Source: Gammaproteobacteria bacterium (GTDB lineage: Bacteria > Pseudomonadota > Gammaproteobacteria > JAABTG01). From it: a stretch of DNA of 64,000 nt. The stretch spans positions 2,685,549 to 2,749,548 of the forward strand of contig JAXHLS010000002.1 of the NCBI GenBank assembly GCA_034522055.1, given 5' to 3'. Below, one piece after another: positions 32,204 to 41,481 of the stretch. A model generated the notes under the pieces. The model made no database searches, was not told where the DNA came from, and worked only from the letters and a program-made list of their open reading frames with translations. The translations under genes and the position numbers were made by a program. Each line of letters starts with the position of its first letter. The stretch's first letter is position 1.

Positions 32204-32980
32204 ATGGGCAGGCACCAACTTAACGTGAAAGTCGTCCTGGTAGGGGCGGCGCTCGCTCTGTTTGCCTGGGGGCCCCCGGCCTGGTCCGATTTGCCGGACA
32301 CCATCGAACGCGTGAAGCCCAGTATCGTCGGGATCGGCACGGTGCTGCCCACCCGGCGCCCGCCGGGGAACTTCGTGGCCACCGGCTTCGTGGTGGGGGA
32401 TGGCCGCCATGTGTTGACCAACGCCCACGCCCTGCCCGAGGACATCAACGATTCGCGTCGCGAGCACCTGGCGGTGATCACCATCGGCAGCAAGGTGTTG
32501 AAGGCCGAGGTGGTGGCGAAGGACATGGACCACGATATTGCCCTGCTGCGCTTCCAGGGTTCCGCCCTGCCGCACCTGCGGTTGGACGCAGGGCGCACCA
32601 TTCGCGAGGGCGAACTCTACGCCTTTTCGGGTTTTCCCATCGGCATGGTGCTGGGGCTCTACCCGGTGACCCATCGCGGCATCATCGCCGCCGTCACCCC
32701 CGTGGCCATCCCCCAACTCTCCGGCCGCAGCCTGAACTCCAAGATGGTGCGGCGCCTGAGCGCCCCCTATGACGTCTACCAACTGGATGCCACCGCCTAC
32801 CCCGGCAACAGCGGCAGCCCCCTCTACGATCCCGAGACCGGCGCCGTGGTGGCAGTCATCAACAAGGTGTTCGTGAAAGAGACCAAGGAGAACGTGCTGG
32901 AGAAGCCGAGCGGCATCACCTACGCCATCCCCATCCGCTGGGGCGTCGCGTTGATGAAAAAGGCCGGGGTGGGGGATTAG
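32204..32980 (+). CDS. Secreted trypsin-like serine protease
   Basis: From the ATG at 32204 (MGRHQLNVKVVLVGAALALF) the product is 258 residues with a signal peptide ending near AWS-DLP. The chymotrypsin-fold triad is visible: His in HVLTNAHALPE, Asp in MDHDIALLRF, and Ser in YPGNSGSPLYD. The order matches DegP/HtrA-like proteases but there is no PDZ domain. The start is chosen because it lies after the wecB stop and opens a signal peptide. Probably in one operon with wecB. The substrate is unknown; a role in envelope or surface-protein processing is possible. Confidence 0.87.
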   Translation: MGRHQLNVKVVLVGAALALFAWGPPAWSDLPDTIERVKPSIVGIGTVLPTRRPPGNFVATGFVVGDGRHVLTNAHALPEDINDSRREHLAVITIGSKVLKAEVVAKDMDHDIALLRFQGSALPHLRLDAGRTIREGELYAFSGFPIGMVLGLYPVTHRGIIAAVTPVAIPQLSGRSLNSKMVRRLSAPYDVYQLDATAYPGNSGSPLYDPETGAVVAVINKVFVKETKENVLEKPSGITYAIPIRWGVALMKKAGVGD

Positions 32981-32986
32981 GCGCCG

Positions 32987-33530
32987 GATGTCGGGATGAA
33001 TCCCGACCTACAAAAAGCGTAACCGCGAAAGACGCGAAAAGTAAAGCGGGTAACCACGAACCACACGAAATAAAACGAAATTTTGGAAAGGACTGGAGGT
33101 TGGGAGGGGCTTGCAAACCCCAACCTTGTACGCTCTAAAAACGGGGCAAAAACAGTTAACTTCGAAAGACGCGAAAGACGCGAAGGATTTAAAGGTACGC
33201 CGGGAGAACCCACGCACCGTTCCCTTTTCGCGCCTTTCGCGTATTTCGTAGTTGTATTTTCTCTTAAACGATTAAAGGGCCTGTAGGTCGGCTGCTCTCG
33301 GCAGTAGGTCGGACTGTAGGTCGGGCTTCAGCCCGACAGCCCGCCGGCGGGGATTCCAACCCGGCGCGGGGTGTGGGCGTCGGGGCCGGGATGTCGGGAT
33401 GAATCCCGACCTACATCCGTGCCCCGGGAACAGACGGTGTTGGTGTAGCTGCAGGTCGGCTGTAGGTCGGACTTCAGTCCGACAGCCAGATGTAGGTAAG
33501 GGTGAGCTTGCGAACCCCCACGGGTATTCG
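32987..33530. repeat. Mixed palindromic repeats, including GTCGGGATGAATCCCGAC and CGAAAGACG runs
   Basis: ATGTCGGGATGAATCCCGAC at 32989 and 33393 and GTCGGGCTTCAGCCCGAC or GTCGGACTTCAGTCCGAC near 33320 and 33465 are perfect or near-perfect palindromes. The stretch 33300-33490 is an inverted copy of the unit that is tandemly repeated at 35078-35684. Between them, 33010-33260 holds CGAAAGACGCGAAAGACGCG and related runs. No gene is supported. Confidence 0.8.
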
Positions 33531-33696
33531 TCAAACCCATGGTCATGTTGGGGTTCGTTCCTCACCCCAACCTACGCCCTGGCCTCGGCGTTCGCGGGCA
33601 AGCCCGCTCCGGTGGCCGGGGATCCCCCTGTGGAGCGGCCTTGGACGCGTACAGGCCGTGGCGTGGGCGCCCTGGGACGAACCGCCGGGTAAGACG

Positions 33697-33742
33697 AAAA
33701 AAGGCCGGAGGCCGGGGCATCGGCCCTGGCGCTCCGGCCTCT
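33697..33742 (-). terminator. Rho-independent terminator of the PEP-CTERM gene
   Basis: On the minus strand, AGGCCGGAGCG, a loop, then CCTCCGGCC is followed by TTTTTTC. It lies 29 bases after the stop codon. Confidence 0.85.
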
Positions 33743-33770
33743 GTGGGGGGCGGGACGCTGGCGGTCGGGA

Positions 33771-34589
33771 TCAGCCCCTGGCCTTGCGCCGGCTGAAGCC
33801 GATGCCGGCCAGTCCCAGGCCCAGCAGGGCGAGGCTGGCGGGTTCGGGCACCGGAACCGTCTGCGCGGCTTGAACCTCCACGTGAATCGCCGAGCGTACG
33901 AGTTCGTTCAACACAGTCCGATCACTGGCGTCTTGCTGGCTCAAGACCAAGGCGAAACTGTATTCCCCTAGGGCATCCGGGTCGAAGCTGCCCGGGGGAG
34001 GCGTTATCCCGGGGACGGCACCATCGGCAAGAAACCCGAACATGAGATTCTGTGAACTTTGAACTGTCTTTACGTCAAACGGATCGCCGCCCCCGACCGA
34101 GATGGCGTCGTTGAAGTTCCAAACCCCGTGGCTGGACTCATCCGTGCCAGATGTGGGGTTAAAGTCGTAGAAGAGTTCCAGCACGAATTCACCCAGTGAA
34201 CTGTTGTCTATATCCATGAAGAAGTCGAAATTCCATGTCGCACCCTCGAAGGAGGTGCCGGCAGGGGTATTGGAACCCGCCTTGGCGAAGTATGTTCCCG
34301 CGCCATCGTTACCGTTCAGGGTGTTACTGAAGCGACCGTGGGCGGCGAGCCCCAGGGTGATGTCAGTTGGCGCGAGCGGATTGCCAAACAAGTCAGATCC
34401 GTTATCCCGACTGAACCGGGAGATGGCCACGGGGTCGTTGGGGATCCCCGTGCCCCCAAAATCGGCCTCGCTTAGCTCGTCGAACTCATCGAATGTGGGC
34501 ACGATGGGGGCCGCTACCGCCGGCATCCCACTACCCAGGGTGGCCACAGCCGCTAGAACCAGGGCGATGGGTTTGATGTGTCTACTCAT
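33771..34589 (-). CDS. PEP-CTERM sorting-domain protein
   Basis: From the methionine at 34589 the product is 272 residues. A signal peptide (MSRHIKPIALVLAAVATLGS, cleaved near AVAA-PIV) is followed by a beta-rich, Asp/Asn/Gly-rich exported domain with few cysteines. The C terminus is the sorting signal VPVPEPASLALLGLGLAGIG followed by FSRRKARG: the Pro-Glu-Pro motif, a hydrophobic helix and a basic tail. Exosortase recognises this signal for export to the surface or exopolysaccharide. A sigma-54-like promoter and the conserved 19-bp motif lie upstream. The exported domain has no recognised function. Confidence 0.9.
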   Translation of the reverse strand: MSRHIKPIALVLAAVATLGSGMPAVAAPIVPTFDEFDELSEADFGGTGIPNDPVAISRFSRDNGSDLFGNPLAPTDITLGLAAHGRFSNTLNGNDGAGTYFAKAGSNTPAGTSFEGATWNFDFFMDIDNSSLGEFVLELFYDFNPTSGTDESSHGVWNFNDAISVGGGDPFDVKTVQSSQNLMFGFLADGAVPGITPPPGSFDPDALGEYSFALVLSQQDASDRTVLNELVRSAIHVEVQAAQTVPVPEPASLALLGLGLAGIGFSRRKARG

Positions 34590-34752
34590 ATCATTGACTC
34601 CCGTTAATGCTCTGCATTGGCGATGGCGCCGATTTTCCGGGTCATGGGCCAACCGCGTTGTTCAACCCATGTGCCGGCTGGTTTCATTCCCGCGTTCGAA
34701 AGATGGCCCGATCGCACTCGATGTTAGGTTTTCAATCTTGCTTTATAAAGTA

Positions 34753-34768
34753 AGCACAAGCCGTGCCA
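34753..34768 (-). promoter_or_regulatory. Sigma-54-like -24/-12 element of the PEP-CTERM gene
   Basis: Minus strand TGGCACGGCTTGTGCT: TGGCACG, 4 bases, then GTGCT, one mismatch from the consensus TGGCACG-N4-TTGCW. It is 164 bases before the start codon. Confidence 0.65.
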
Positions 34769-34830
34769 TGACTCTAACTGGTTGTTTTTTATGTGCGTTC
34801 TAGATCCGTCGTGGATCTCGACTGGTCATC

Positions 34831-34849
34831 TTGTAAATTTTTCCGACAG
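34831..34849. promoter_or_regulatory. Conserved 19-bp motif upstream of the PEP-CTERM gene
   Basis: TTGTAAATTTTTCCGACAG, 63 bases upstream of the -24 box. It is a sister of 48385-48403, 30798-30816 and 30919-30937. The distance suits an enhancer-binding activator. Confidence 0.65.
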
Positions 34850-35077
34850 CTTTAGGGCAGGTCAAGCCTGGCAGACTTGGCCGCCCTGGGATGGGGTAAT
34901 TCCCCAAGGCCGGACTGGTGGAACCGCTGCGCTTGTTCCACCCTACGCCTGTTTCCGGCGCCCGCCCATGCTCGTGTGGTTGCGTAGGTCGGCTGCTCCT
35001 GGCAGCCGACGGAACCCCGGTGGTTTGCGGGGCGGGATGTCGGTTCCGGAGAGCAACCGACCTACGAAGACAAGATA

Positions 35078-35684
35078 CCGCCTGTTCCATCGGCACGGAT
35101 ATAGGTCGGGATTCATCCCGACATTCAACCTCGCCGCGCACTCCTCGGGCCGGGTCGGAATCCACCGTGGGCTGTCGGACTGAAGTCCGACCTACAGCCC
35201 GACCTACAGCCCGACCTACGAAGACAAGATACCGCCTGTTCCATCGGCACGGATGTAGGTCGGGATTTATCCCGACATTCAACCTCGCCGCGCACACCTC
35301 GGGCCGGGCCGGAATCTACCGCGGGCTGTCGGACTGAAGTCCGACCTACAGCCACACAACCACCGCCTGTTCCGTCGGCACGGATGTAGGTCGGGATTCA
35401 TCCCGACATTCAACCTCGCCGCGCACACCTCGGGCCGGGTCGGAATCTACCGCGGGCTGTCGGACTGAAGTCCGACCTACAGCCACACAACCACCGCCTG
35501 TTCCGTCGGCACGGATGTAGGTCGGGATTCATCCCGACATTCAACCTCGCCGCGCACTCCTCGGGCCGGGTCGGAATCCACCGTGGGCTGTCGGACTGAA
35601 GTCCGACCTACAGCCCGACGAAGACAAGATACCGCCTGTTCCGTCGGCACGGATGTAGGTCGGGATTCATCCCGACATTCAACT
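35078..35684. repeat. Tandem array of four units of 131-154 bp plus a partial fifth
   Basis: Unit starts (CCGCCTGTTCC) are at 35078, 35232, 35363, 35494 and 35632, giving periods of 154, 131, 131 and 138. Each unit contains GTAGGTCGGGATTCATCCCG, then a spacer with CAACCTCGCCGCGCA, then GTCGGACTGAAGTCCGACCT. The two inner palindromes could form hairpins. The array ends exactly at the stop of pilE. Units vary mainly at their right ends. Confidence 0.9.
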
Positions 35685-36148
35685 TAGTCCCAGCCTTCCT
35701 CTCCGGCGTCCAATGCGTCGTTGTCATTCAGATCACGGAACTGCTGGCCGAGCGACGTTAACCCGAGAATGGGTTCACCCGCATTTATACTACCCGCCAC
35801 CGGAACGGCCCTGATGATGTGGCTGGTGGCGTTGGCGGCGGCAATCTCTAAATTATAGACGGCGTTGCCGCCATCCACCGGGGATTGGGTGGCGTAGATG
35901 GCCGGGGCGCCGGTGTCGGCGCCCCCGGCGGCGGCGGCGGTGTAGGAACCGTTCTGGGTATAGTGGCGCTCCATGGCCGCGCCGAGGCCCGTCAGGGCGC
36001 CCTGGGCGTCGGCGCGATTGGCGCGGATGATGTATTCCTGGTAGCTGGGGTAGGCGATGGCGGCGAGGATGCCGATGATGGCCACCACGATCATCAATTC
36101 GATGAGGGTGATGCCATGCTGCTTGGCGTCATTGATGTATGGAGACAT
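35684..36148 (-). CDS. pilE: Type IV pilin, PilE-like minor pilin
   Basis: From the methionine at 36148 the product is 154 residues. The class III prepilin signal is MSPYINDAKQHG followed by ITLIELMIVVAIIGILAAIA, with cleavage after Gly and Glu at +5. YPSYQEYIIRANRADAQGAL is the conserved alpha-1 continuation of PilE. It is the last gene of the minor-pilin operon, in the position of pilE in Pseudomonas. There is no cysteine pair in the C-terminal region, so the usual disulfide loop is absent. The tandem repeat array begins at its stop codon. Confidence 0.88.
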   Translation of the reverse strand: MSPYINDAKQHGITLIELMIVVAIIGILAAIAYPSYQEYIIRANRADAQGALTGLGAAMERHYTQNGSYTAAAAGGADTGAPAIYATQSPVDGGNAVYNLEIAAANATSHIIRAVPVAGSINAGEPILGLTSLGQQFRDLNDNDALDAGEEGWD

Positions 36149-36170
36149 GGGCGCGTCCTTTAGCACGGTA

Positions 36171-36578
36171 TTAGTGGACCACGGCATCCGGGTCGTGGGA
36201 CAGGACATGTATCTCGGTGAGCGTTGGCCGGTGGGTGGATCCGAGCGGGGGCGTTTCGGACTGGTAACGCAGGCTCATGCCAGGCTTGAGATAATCCCGG
36301 CTGCGAATTGCGCCGTTGCGATCCAGCACGCGCAGGCCGGCGGGCAGGTGGTAAACCTCACCGCTGATAACGGCGATGCCTGCAGTCTTGTCCACACGGG
36401 TAAGCGTCCCGGGGGGCACGCCCACCTCGTTCAAACCGCGCCGGTTCCCAGGGGCGTCCGGCGAAGAGGAGGCATTGGGAGTGGCGCCCTGTCCGTGGGC
36501 GACTACGGGCCCGAGGGTGAGGAGACCGAGGGCCATTACGGCACCGAAGAGGCTCATCCAAAAGGATCTTGGGTTCAT
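36171..36578 (-). CDS. Small exported protein in the pilY2 position
   Basis: From the methionine at 36578 (MNPRSFWMSLFGAVMALGLL) the product is 135 residues with a signal peptide ending near VVAHG. The mature part has VPPGTLTRVDKTAGIAVISG and HLPAGLRVLDRNGAIRSRDY, a short beta-rich domain. It lies between pilY1 and pilE, where Pseudomonas carries pilY2. The identification rests on position and general character, not on sequence I can verify. Confidence 0.6.
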   Translation of the reverse strand: MNPRSFWMSLFGAVMALGLLTLGPVVAHGQGATPNASSSPDAPGNRRGLNEVGVPPGTLTRVDKTAGIAVISGEVYHLPAGLRVLDRNGAIRSRDYLKPGMSLRYQSETPPLGSTHRPTLTEIHVLSHDPDAVVH

Positions 36579-36641
36579 TTTCAGTATTCCTGATGTCATT
36601 GAGGTTGCGCCTCCGAGTCGTCTCGCTGGGCAAATAGGGGC

Positions 36642-39600
36642 CTAACGCAACTGGCGCCAGGACTGGCGGCCCATGGTGAGGGGGCCGGGATTCTCCACCG
36701 TGACATCGATGCCGCCGGCCGAGCCGCTGGCATACTTGAACTCCTTCAGTCCGGACACGAGGACGCCGGGCTTCTGGATGATGCCCTGTTTGGACTTGCG
36801 TCCGCTCGTGGGCACCCTGACTTCCACATCGTTGATGAAAATGGTGACGTAATCGCCTTCGTCGAACTCGCCGTCGTTGTTTAAATCGAAGGGCGTGAAG
36901 GCGAGCCGCGATCCGTCGTTGGCATCGAGTTCCATGATGAAGCTGTCACCGCCGAAGGCGCAGGGGGACTCGTTGGGCAGGGTGGTGATGAAGATGATGC
37001 GGCCGTTGCGCAGGATGGGGTCCGCATCCACCAGTTCGCCGCGGTTGTCGTCGCTGTCGTCGAGGATCAGATCCATGAGCCAGCCCTTGTGGGTGCCCCA
37101 GTCGATCTGGTAAGCGGTATCGTCCTCAGGGTCGGAGTCCTCAGGGTCGGAGGTGACCCGGATGGTCTCCGTGACACAGGTGCAGGTGTCATCCTCTTCG
37201 CCGATGCCGTCGGGGCAGACATCTGCGCCACCCTCTGCAACGGCACAAAACTCGTGCTCTTGTTCGTGGATGATGTCCTGCACCAGCAGGTCGTCGCGGT
37301 CGATGGAGGGCGAGGTGCTGCCGTCGTCCCAGATGCCGTAGAAGGTCTGGGTCTGGTTGTTGCTGGAGGAGTTATCAGTGGTCTCCACGTACTTGCCGGT
37401 ACCGAAGTAGATCATCACCCCCACGGGGCTGGTGGGATGGGGGCCGGTGACGATACGGGTGGTGATGGGCTGGGGGGCCCCGGTATCCGCAATCACGATG
37501 TCCGGGTCCTCGGTCACGAACAAGGGTACCGGGTTGTCGCTGCCATCACGATTGGCGATCTGCCATTCGTTGGGGTTGGTGGACGAGACATCGAATTTCC
37601 ACACGTTGCCGAACAGGTCGCCGCCGTAGATGGCCTCGATGAAGAGATCGCCGTTCTGGTCGATGGGGGTGACGGTGGCCAGGGCGTTGGGGCGGTCGTT
37701 TTCCGTGGGATCATCGGCGGAGCCCTTGCCGGTATCGAGCTTGCGCACCAGCTCGCCGGTCTGCAGGTCGACGATGTAGAGCACGGCGTTGCCCGTGGTG
37801 CTGGCACTGCCGTCGCTTTCCGTGTTGTTGTGGCCGTTGCCGAACATGGCTACCCACTGGCCGTTGGCCATGCGCCCCACTGCCGGTTGGCTGAAGGTGT
37901 AGCCGAGGTCGGGGTCGCCGTCCACCAGGGGGGCGCCGCCGTCGTCGGTGCTGGGGTTGTCCAGGTCCGTGAACTCCCACAGCACGGCATTCCCCGCGCT
38001 GGCCTCGCTTACGGCGTCGGGGTCGGTGACGTCCAGGGCGTAGATCCCCTGGCCCCCCGCCCGCAGACTGCCCACCACCACGGTGTGCCACTCGTTGTCG
38101 CCGTCGAAGAAGGCGTCCATGCGAGTGATGTTGCCGTTGACGAAGTACTTGTGCTCGTAGTTCGGTGACGTGAGTTCGGGCAGCCGGTCGAAGAGCACGT
38201 TGGGTACGTAGGCGAATATCTCCGTGCCCGAGTCCTCGGTGGGGTTGTTGTCGGCATCAAAGAAGGCGTTGATGGCGTGCATCATGCCGTCGTTGGCGCC
38301 CACGTAGATGGTGGGGGTGCGCCCCGCGCCGCTATTGAGGGCCGCCATGCGCTCGATGAACTCGGCGTAGGTCTCGGCATAGGTGGTTCCGGGGCTGGTG
38401 CGGGTGCCGCCCTTGAGAGAATTGGGGAAACCGAAGCTGGGGGCCCCCACGAACACCGGCGAGGACTGGATGATGTCCCCGAGCACCGTGACGTCGGTTC
38501 GCTCCACCAGATTGCCGTCGGTGTCCTCCACGATGACCGCCCGTTGGCGGAAGCCCAGGCCAGTTTCCTCGTTGCTGAAATCACCGCGCAGGAACTTGAG
38601 GCGCGCCTCGCCCGTGTCGTCGTCCTGCACCACGCCCGAGTCCGGGTCGGTATTGAGGCTCTGCTGCTGGGCGGAACTGAGATTCTCCCAGCGGAAGGCC
38701 ACACCCCCCGGGTCGGTGTCGCCCTCCCCGGGGAACAGCGTGAGGATCTCCCGGCCGTTGTCCCAGTCTTGGCCGCTCAGCTTGGTGGCGGCCCGCCACT
38801 CGGCGGGGCACAGCGCCCCCACGGGTTCGGTGGTGCAGGTGCTGCTGGCGGAACCGTTGGATATGGGGATGGACAGCAGCTCGCCGCTCCACAGCTCGCT
38901 GTCGAAGCGGGCCTGGTAGGTACGGGTATTCTCGTTCAGCGACCCGGAGTTCAGGGCCACCGAGGAGGCCGAACTGATGCGCTCGGCGATGTTGGACAGG
39001 GCACCCTGCATGGCCGCCACCAGCTCGTCCGGGGTCTGGGCGTTGATGTAGACACCCTTGCTGTTGAAGGCGGCGTGCCACATGTCGTCGATCTTCCGGC
39101 CGTCTTCCACGTTCAGCACATCGGCGTCGTACCAGCCCTGGTTCTCCTGAGGGGCATCGAACAGCGGCTGGTTGTTCGCGCCGTCCCCGTCCCACAGGCT
39201 GCCGTCCCGTTGCGTGTCCGGCAGGCCGTCCGGCGGGCCGCTGCCGGTGGCACTGGCGATGTCTCCCCCGGCCACGACGGTGTCGTTCTTGAACTCGTCC
39301 CGCAGTATGCCTGCGACACCGAAGGCCACGGACATGGTTACCATGTGCTGCCAGTCGGCGGGGTCGAAGCTGTCACCCGGGACGTCATTGTCCAAGGTGG
39401 GGGCGAGGTCGTCGACATAGTATTTGTGGGCCACGTCGGCCAGGGTATCGGCGATATCATCGCCATCCTCGTCGGCGATGCCTTCTGGGTCGTCGCCGTT
39501 CCAGAAGCCGTCGGTGAACAACAGGGTGAAGTTCTTCTGGCAGGATTCCACGATGGGGCTGGGCTTGCTGTCGAGACTGCCCTTGTAGTATTCGCCGGCC

Positions 39601-40856
39601 CGCCTGAGACCATTGCGCAACGGCGTGCCCGCCGCGGGCCAGTCGAAGTCGAAGAACTGATTGAGAAGACCGTTGTTATGGGTCACGTAGTCGCTGCCGG
39701 CCTCCGGCATCTCCACGAAAAGATCATCGTCTTCAAGATCATCGTCTTGGTTGATGACCGAGAGGCCGTAGCGATAGCCCGGGATGGCATCCAGCAACGC
39801 GGCGATGGCGCCCTTGGCCACGTAGGAGCGCTTGCGCGAATACTGGTACCAGTTGGCGACGTTTTGTTCCGCCTCGGCGATGGTGCGACAGCCGGCGCCG
39901 CCGGTGGCATCGATGGTGGCGGTGCCCGCGACTACTGCGGGAATCACCGTATCCGGGTTGTTGCCGAGGATATCGTAGCAGGCGGCTCCGTCGGTCAGGG
40001 TTTCCGTGGTGCGCGTCGTGCCGAGGCAGTCCTTGAAGCGGGGAGAATCCACGGCATCATCGATACCGCATGCGTCATCTGGATTGCTCGGATCTGTGGG
40101 ATCGTATGTGTAGGTTTCTACATTCACCGCGCCCCCGGTGAAACGAAACTGGACGTGCGAATCCCACACATCTATGAGGCCATTGCCATCGGGCGTTGCC
40201 GTTGCGCTCGCCGGCCCGGCGGGATGGGTGCCGCTGAAACCCATGTCGTCAATGGCGTACTCGTGGACGAAGCCCGCGCCGTCACTGATGAGCGTGGCAT
40301 TGCCCAGGTCGCGAGTGATGTCATAGCCATCGGTACCGTCCTTGGGATCGCTACGAACGGCCGAGAAGCTTGCATCTGGCATGCCCACCCAGGGCCTATA
40401 CTCACTCGTTGGGTCGTAATACATTACGTTGAATTGGGGGGCCAGGCCGCGCCAGTCTTGATCGTAATAACCCGCATTACGGTCCAGTTCAAAGAAAGTA
40501 CAGGTACTGTAGGCATTGTCGGTATTGCGAAAAAGGTAAGCGAGATTGCGCCACCCGGAACACGGGGTCACAGGTGTCCACGAGAGCCAGAGCCCGTTGT
40601 CCACCCATATCGGACCGGCCGCTTCGTCCCAGTAACTGAAGAAAGCCGAGTAACGGGAGGTTGTGACCTCCCAGTCCATGGAGCCCGAATCGTCGATCAT
40701 GAAGAACACGTTGGGTTCCATGCCGCCGAGGAACAGCGGGGTGTCGGCTAGGGTGAGCTGCGCCGCGTGGGTCGGCGGGGCCATGGCGCACAGGGCGCCT
40801 AAGCCCATGGCGGCCACCAGGTTGAGGGTCCGTTGCCGTAGCGTCTGGTGTTTCAT
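36642..40856 (-). CDS. pilY1: Type IV pilus tip-associated adhesin PilY1
   Basis: From the methionine at 40856 the product is 1404 residues with a signal peptide (MKHQTLRQRTLNLVAAMGLG, cleaved near THA-AQL). The N-terminal half carries a von Willebrand A-like domain starting at PNVFFMIDDSGSMDWEV, with the DxSxS metal site. The C-terminal half is the PilC/PilY1 beta-propeller, seen in RTPTIYVGANDGMMHAINAF and YGGDLFGNVWKFDVSS. Asp-rich loops such as DLNNDGEFDEGD and DQNGDLFIEA are likely calcium sites. PilY1 acts at the pilus tip in adhesion, surface sensing and control of retraction. Length is typical. The opposite strand is open for long stretches, which is a codon-bias effect. Confidence 0.92.
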   Translation of the reverse strand: MKHQTLRQRTLNLVAAMGLGALCAMAPPTHAAQLTLADTPLFLGGMEPNVFFMIDDSGSMDWEVTTSRYSAFFSYWDEAAGPIWVDNGLWLSWTPVTPCSGWRNLAYLFRNTDNAYSTCTFFELDRNAGYYDQDWRGLAPQFNVMYYDPTSEYRPWVGMPDASFSAVRSDPKDGTDGYDITRDLGNATLISDGAGFVHEYAIDDMGFSGTHPAGPASATATPDGNGLIDVWDSHVQFRFTGGAVNVETYTYDPTDPSNPDDACGIDDAVDSPRFKDCLGTTRTTETLTDGAACYDILGNNPDTVIPAVVAGTATIDATGGAGCRTIAEAEQNVANWYQYSRKRSYVAKGAIAALLDAIPGYRYGLSVINQDDDLEDDDLFVEMPEAGSDYVTHNNGLLNQFFDFDWPAAGTPLRNGLRRAGEYYKGSLDSKPSPIVESCQKNFTLLFTDGFWNGDDPEGIADEDGDDIADTLADVAHKYYVDDLAPTLDNDVPGDSFDPADWQHMVTMSVAFGVAGILRDEFKNDTVVAGGDIASATGSGPPDGLPDTQRDGSLWDGDGANNQPLFDAPQENQGWYDADVLNVEDGRKIDDMWHAAFNSKGVYINAQTPDELVAAMQGALSNIAERISSASSVALNSGSLNENTRTYQARFDSELWSGELLSIPISNGSASSTCTTEPVGALCPAEWRAATKLSGQDWDNGREILTLFPGEGDTDPGGVAFRWENLSSAQQQSLNTDPDSGVVQDDDTGEARLKFLRGDFSNEETGLGFRQRAVIVEDTDGNLVERTDVTVLGDIIQSSPVFVGAPSFGFPNSLKGGTRTSPGTTYAETYAEFIERMAALNSGAGRTPTIYVGANDGMMHAINAFFDADNNPTEDSGTEIFAYVPNVLFDRLPELTSPNYEHKYFVNGNITRMDAFFDGDNEWHTVVVGSLRAGGQGIYALDVTDPDAVSEASAGNAVLWEFTDLDNPSTDDGGAPLVDGDPDLGYTFSQPAVGRMANGQWVAMFGNGHNNTESDGSASTTGNAVLYIVDLQTGELVRKLDTGKGSADDPTENDRPNALATVTPIDQNGDLFIEAIYGGDLFGNVWKFDVSSTNPNEWQIANRDGSDNPVPLFVTEDPDIVIADTGAPQPITTRIVTGPHPTSPVGVMIYFGTGKYVETTDNSSSNNQTQTFYGIWDDGSTSPSIDRDDLLVQDIIHEQEHEFCAVAEGGADVCPDGIGEEDDTCTCVTETIRVTSDPEDSDPEDDTAYQIDWGTHKGWLMDLILDDSDDNRGELVDADPILRNGRIIFITTLPNESPCAFGGDSFIMELDANDGSRLAFTPFDLNNDGEFDEGDYVTIFINDVEVRVPTSGRKSKQGIIQKPGVLVSGLKEFKYASGSAGGIDVTVENPGPLTMGRQSWRQLR

Positions 40857-40899
40857 GTCCCTACCTCTTGCAGGCACCCACTATGGGGTGGGGCCGTGT

Positions 40900-41481
40900 C
40901 TAGTTGAAGCGTTTGACGAAGGTCGTCTGCACCACGGCCCTGGCCGTGGGCGAGATCCCCGTGCCGTGGCCGGTGACTCGGTAGAAGTGCTTTCCCGTGG
41001 GTTCTTCGAGCCCTACGTCGAAGGAGTCGGGGCGGAAGTCCAGGTACTGCATGACATAGCGCGGCTGTTCGGCCACCATGTCGTTGCCGTCGGCGTCCTC
41101 AAGGGGTTCTGCCGGCAGGGTGTTTTCGTCGGTGCCCCACCAGGCCTGGTCCTCGCGGTTCAGGTCTGAGAGATCGGCGTCTTCGGAGTAGACGTTGGCC
41201 CCGGGCGGGCCCGCGAGATCGGTGGGCGGTGGATCGGTCTGCTGGGCTATCCATTTCTCCCCCGCGCGCACCGCACCCTCGGAGGCCTGGAAGGCTACGT
41301 TGCGGTCCCGCATGTTGCCCGCCATCTTCTCCTCCATGGTGGTGCCCCGCATGCCCGCCAGGCCGATGAGGGTGAGGGTGACCAGCAGCAGCAGGCTCAC
41401 CACCAGGGCGGCGCCGCCCTGGCGCTGGCGAATCGCGGGAGGAGGCGCGGGACGATGATGTCTCTGGGGAGAGGGATTCAT
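40900..41481 (-). CDS. pilX: Minor pilin assembly protein PilX
   Basis: A 193-residue protein. The membrane helix QGGAALVVSLLLLVTLTLIG followed by LAGMRGTTMEEKMAGNMRDR is the PilX N-terminal signature. The prepilin Glu at +5 is missing, as is usual for PilX (Ala-Leu there). It overlaps pilW by 4 nt and precedes pilY1 by 43 bases. PilX joins PilV, PilW and PilE in priming pilus assembly and carrying PilY1. Confidence 0.87.
   Translation of the reverse strand: MNPSPQRHHRPAPPPAIRQRQGGAALVVSLLLLVTLTLIGLAGMRGTTMEEKMAGNMRDRNVAFQASEGAVRAGEKWIAQQTDPPPTDLAGPPGANVYSEDADLSDLNREDQAWWGTDENTLPAEPLEDADGNDMVAEQPRYVMQYLDFRPDSFDVGLEEPTGKHFYRVTGHGTGISPTARAVVQTTFVKRFN

Noticed and set aside
35078-35684. CRISPR-like array
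   Set aside because: Whole units repeat, with internal palindromes and no unique spacers. It fits tandem REP-like units.
38277-40751. 824-residue plus-strand open frame opposite pilY1
   Set aside because: Val/Gly/His-rich shadow of the GC-biased pilY1 codons, with no family features. The minus-strand protein has signal peptide, VWA and propeller motifs.
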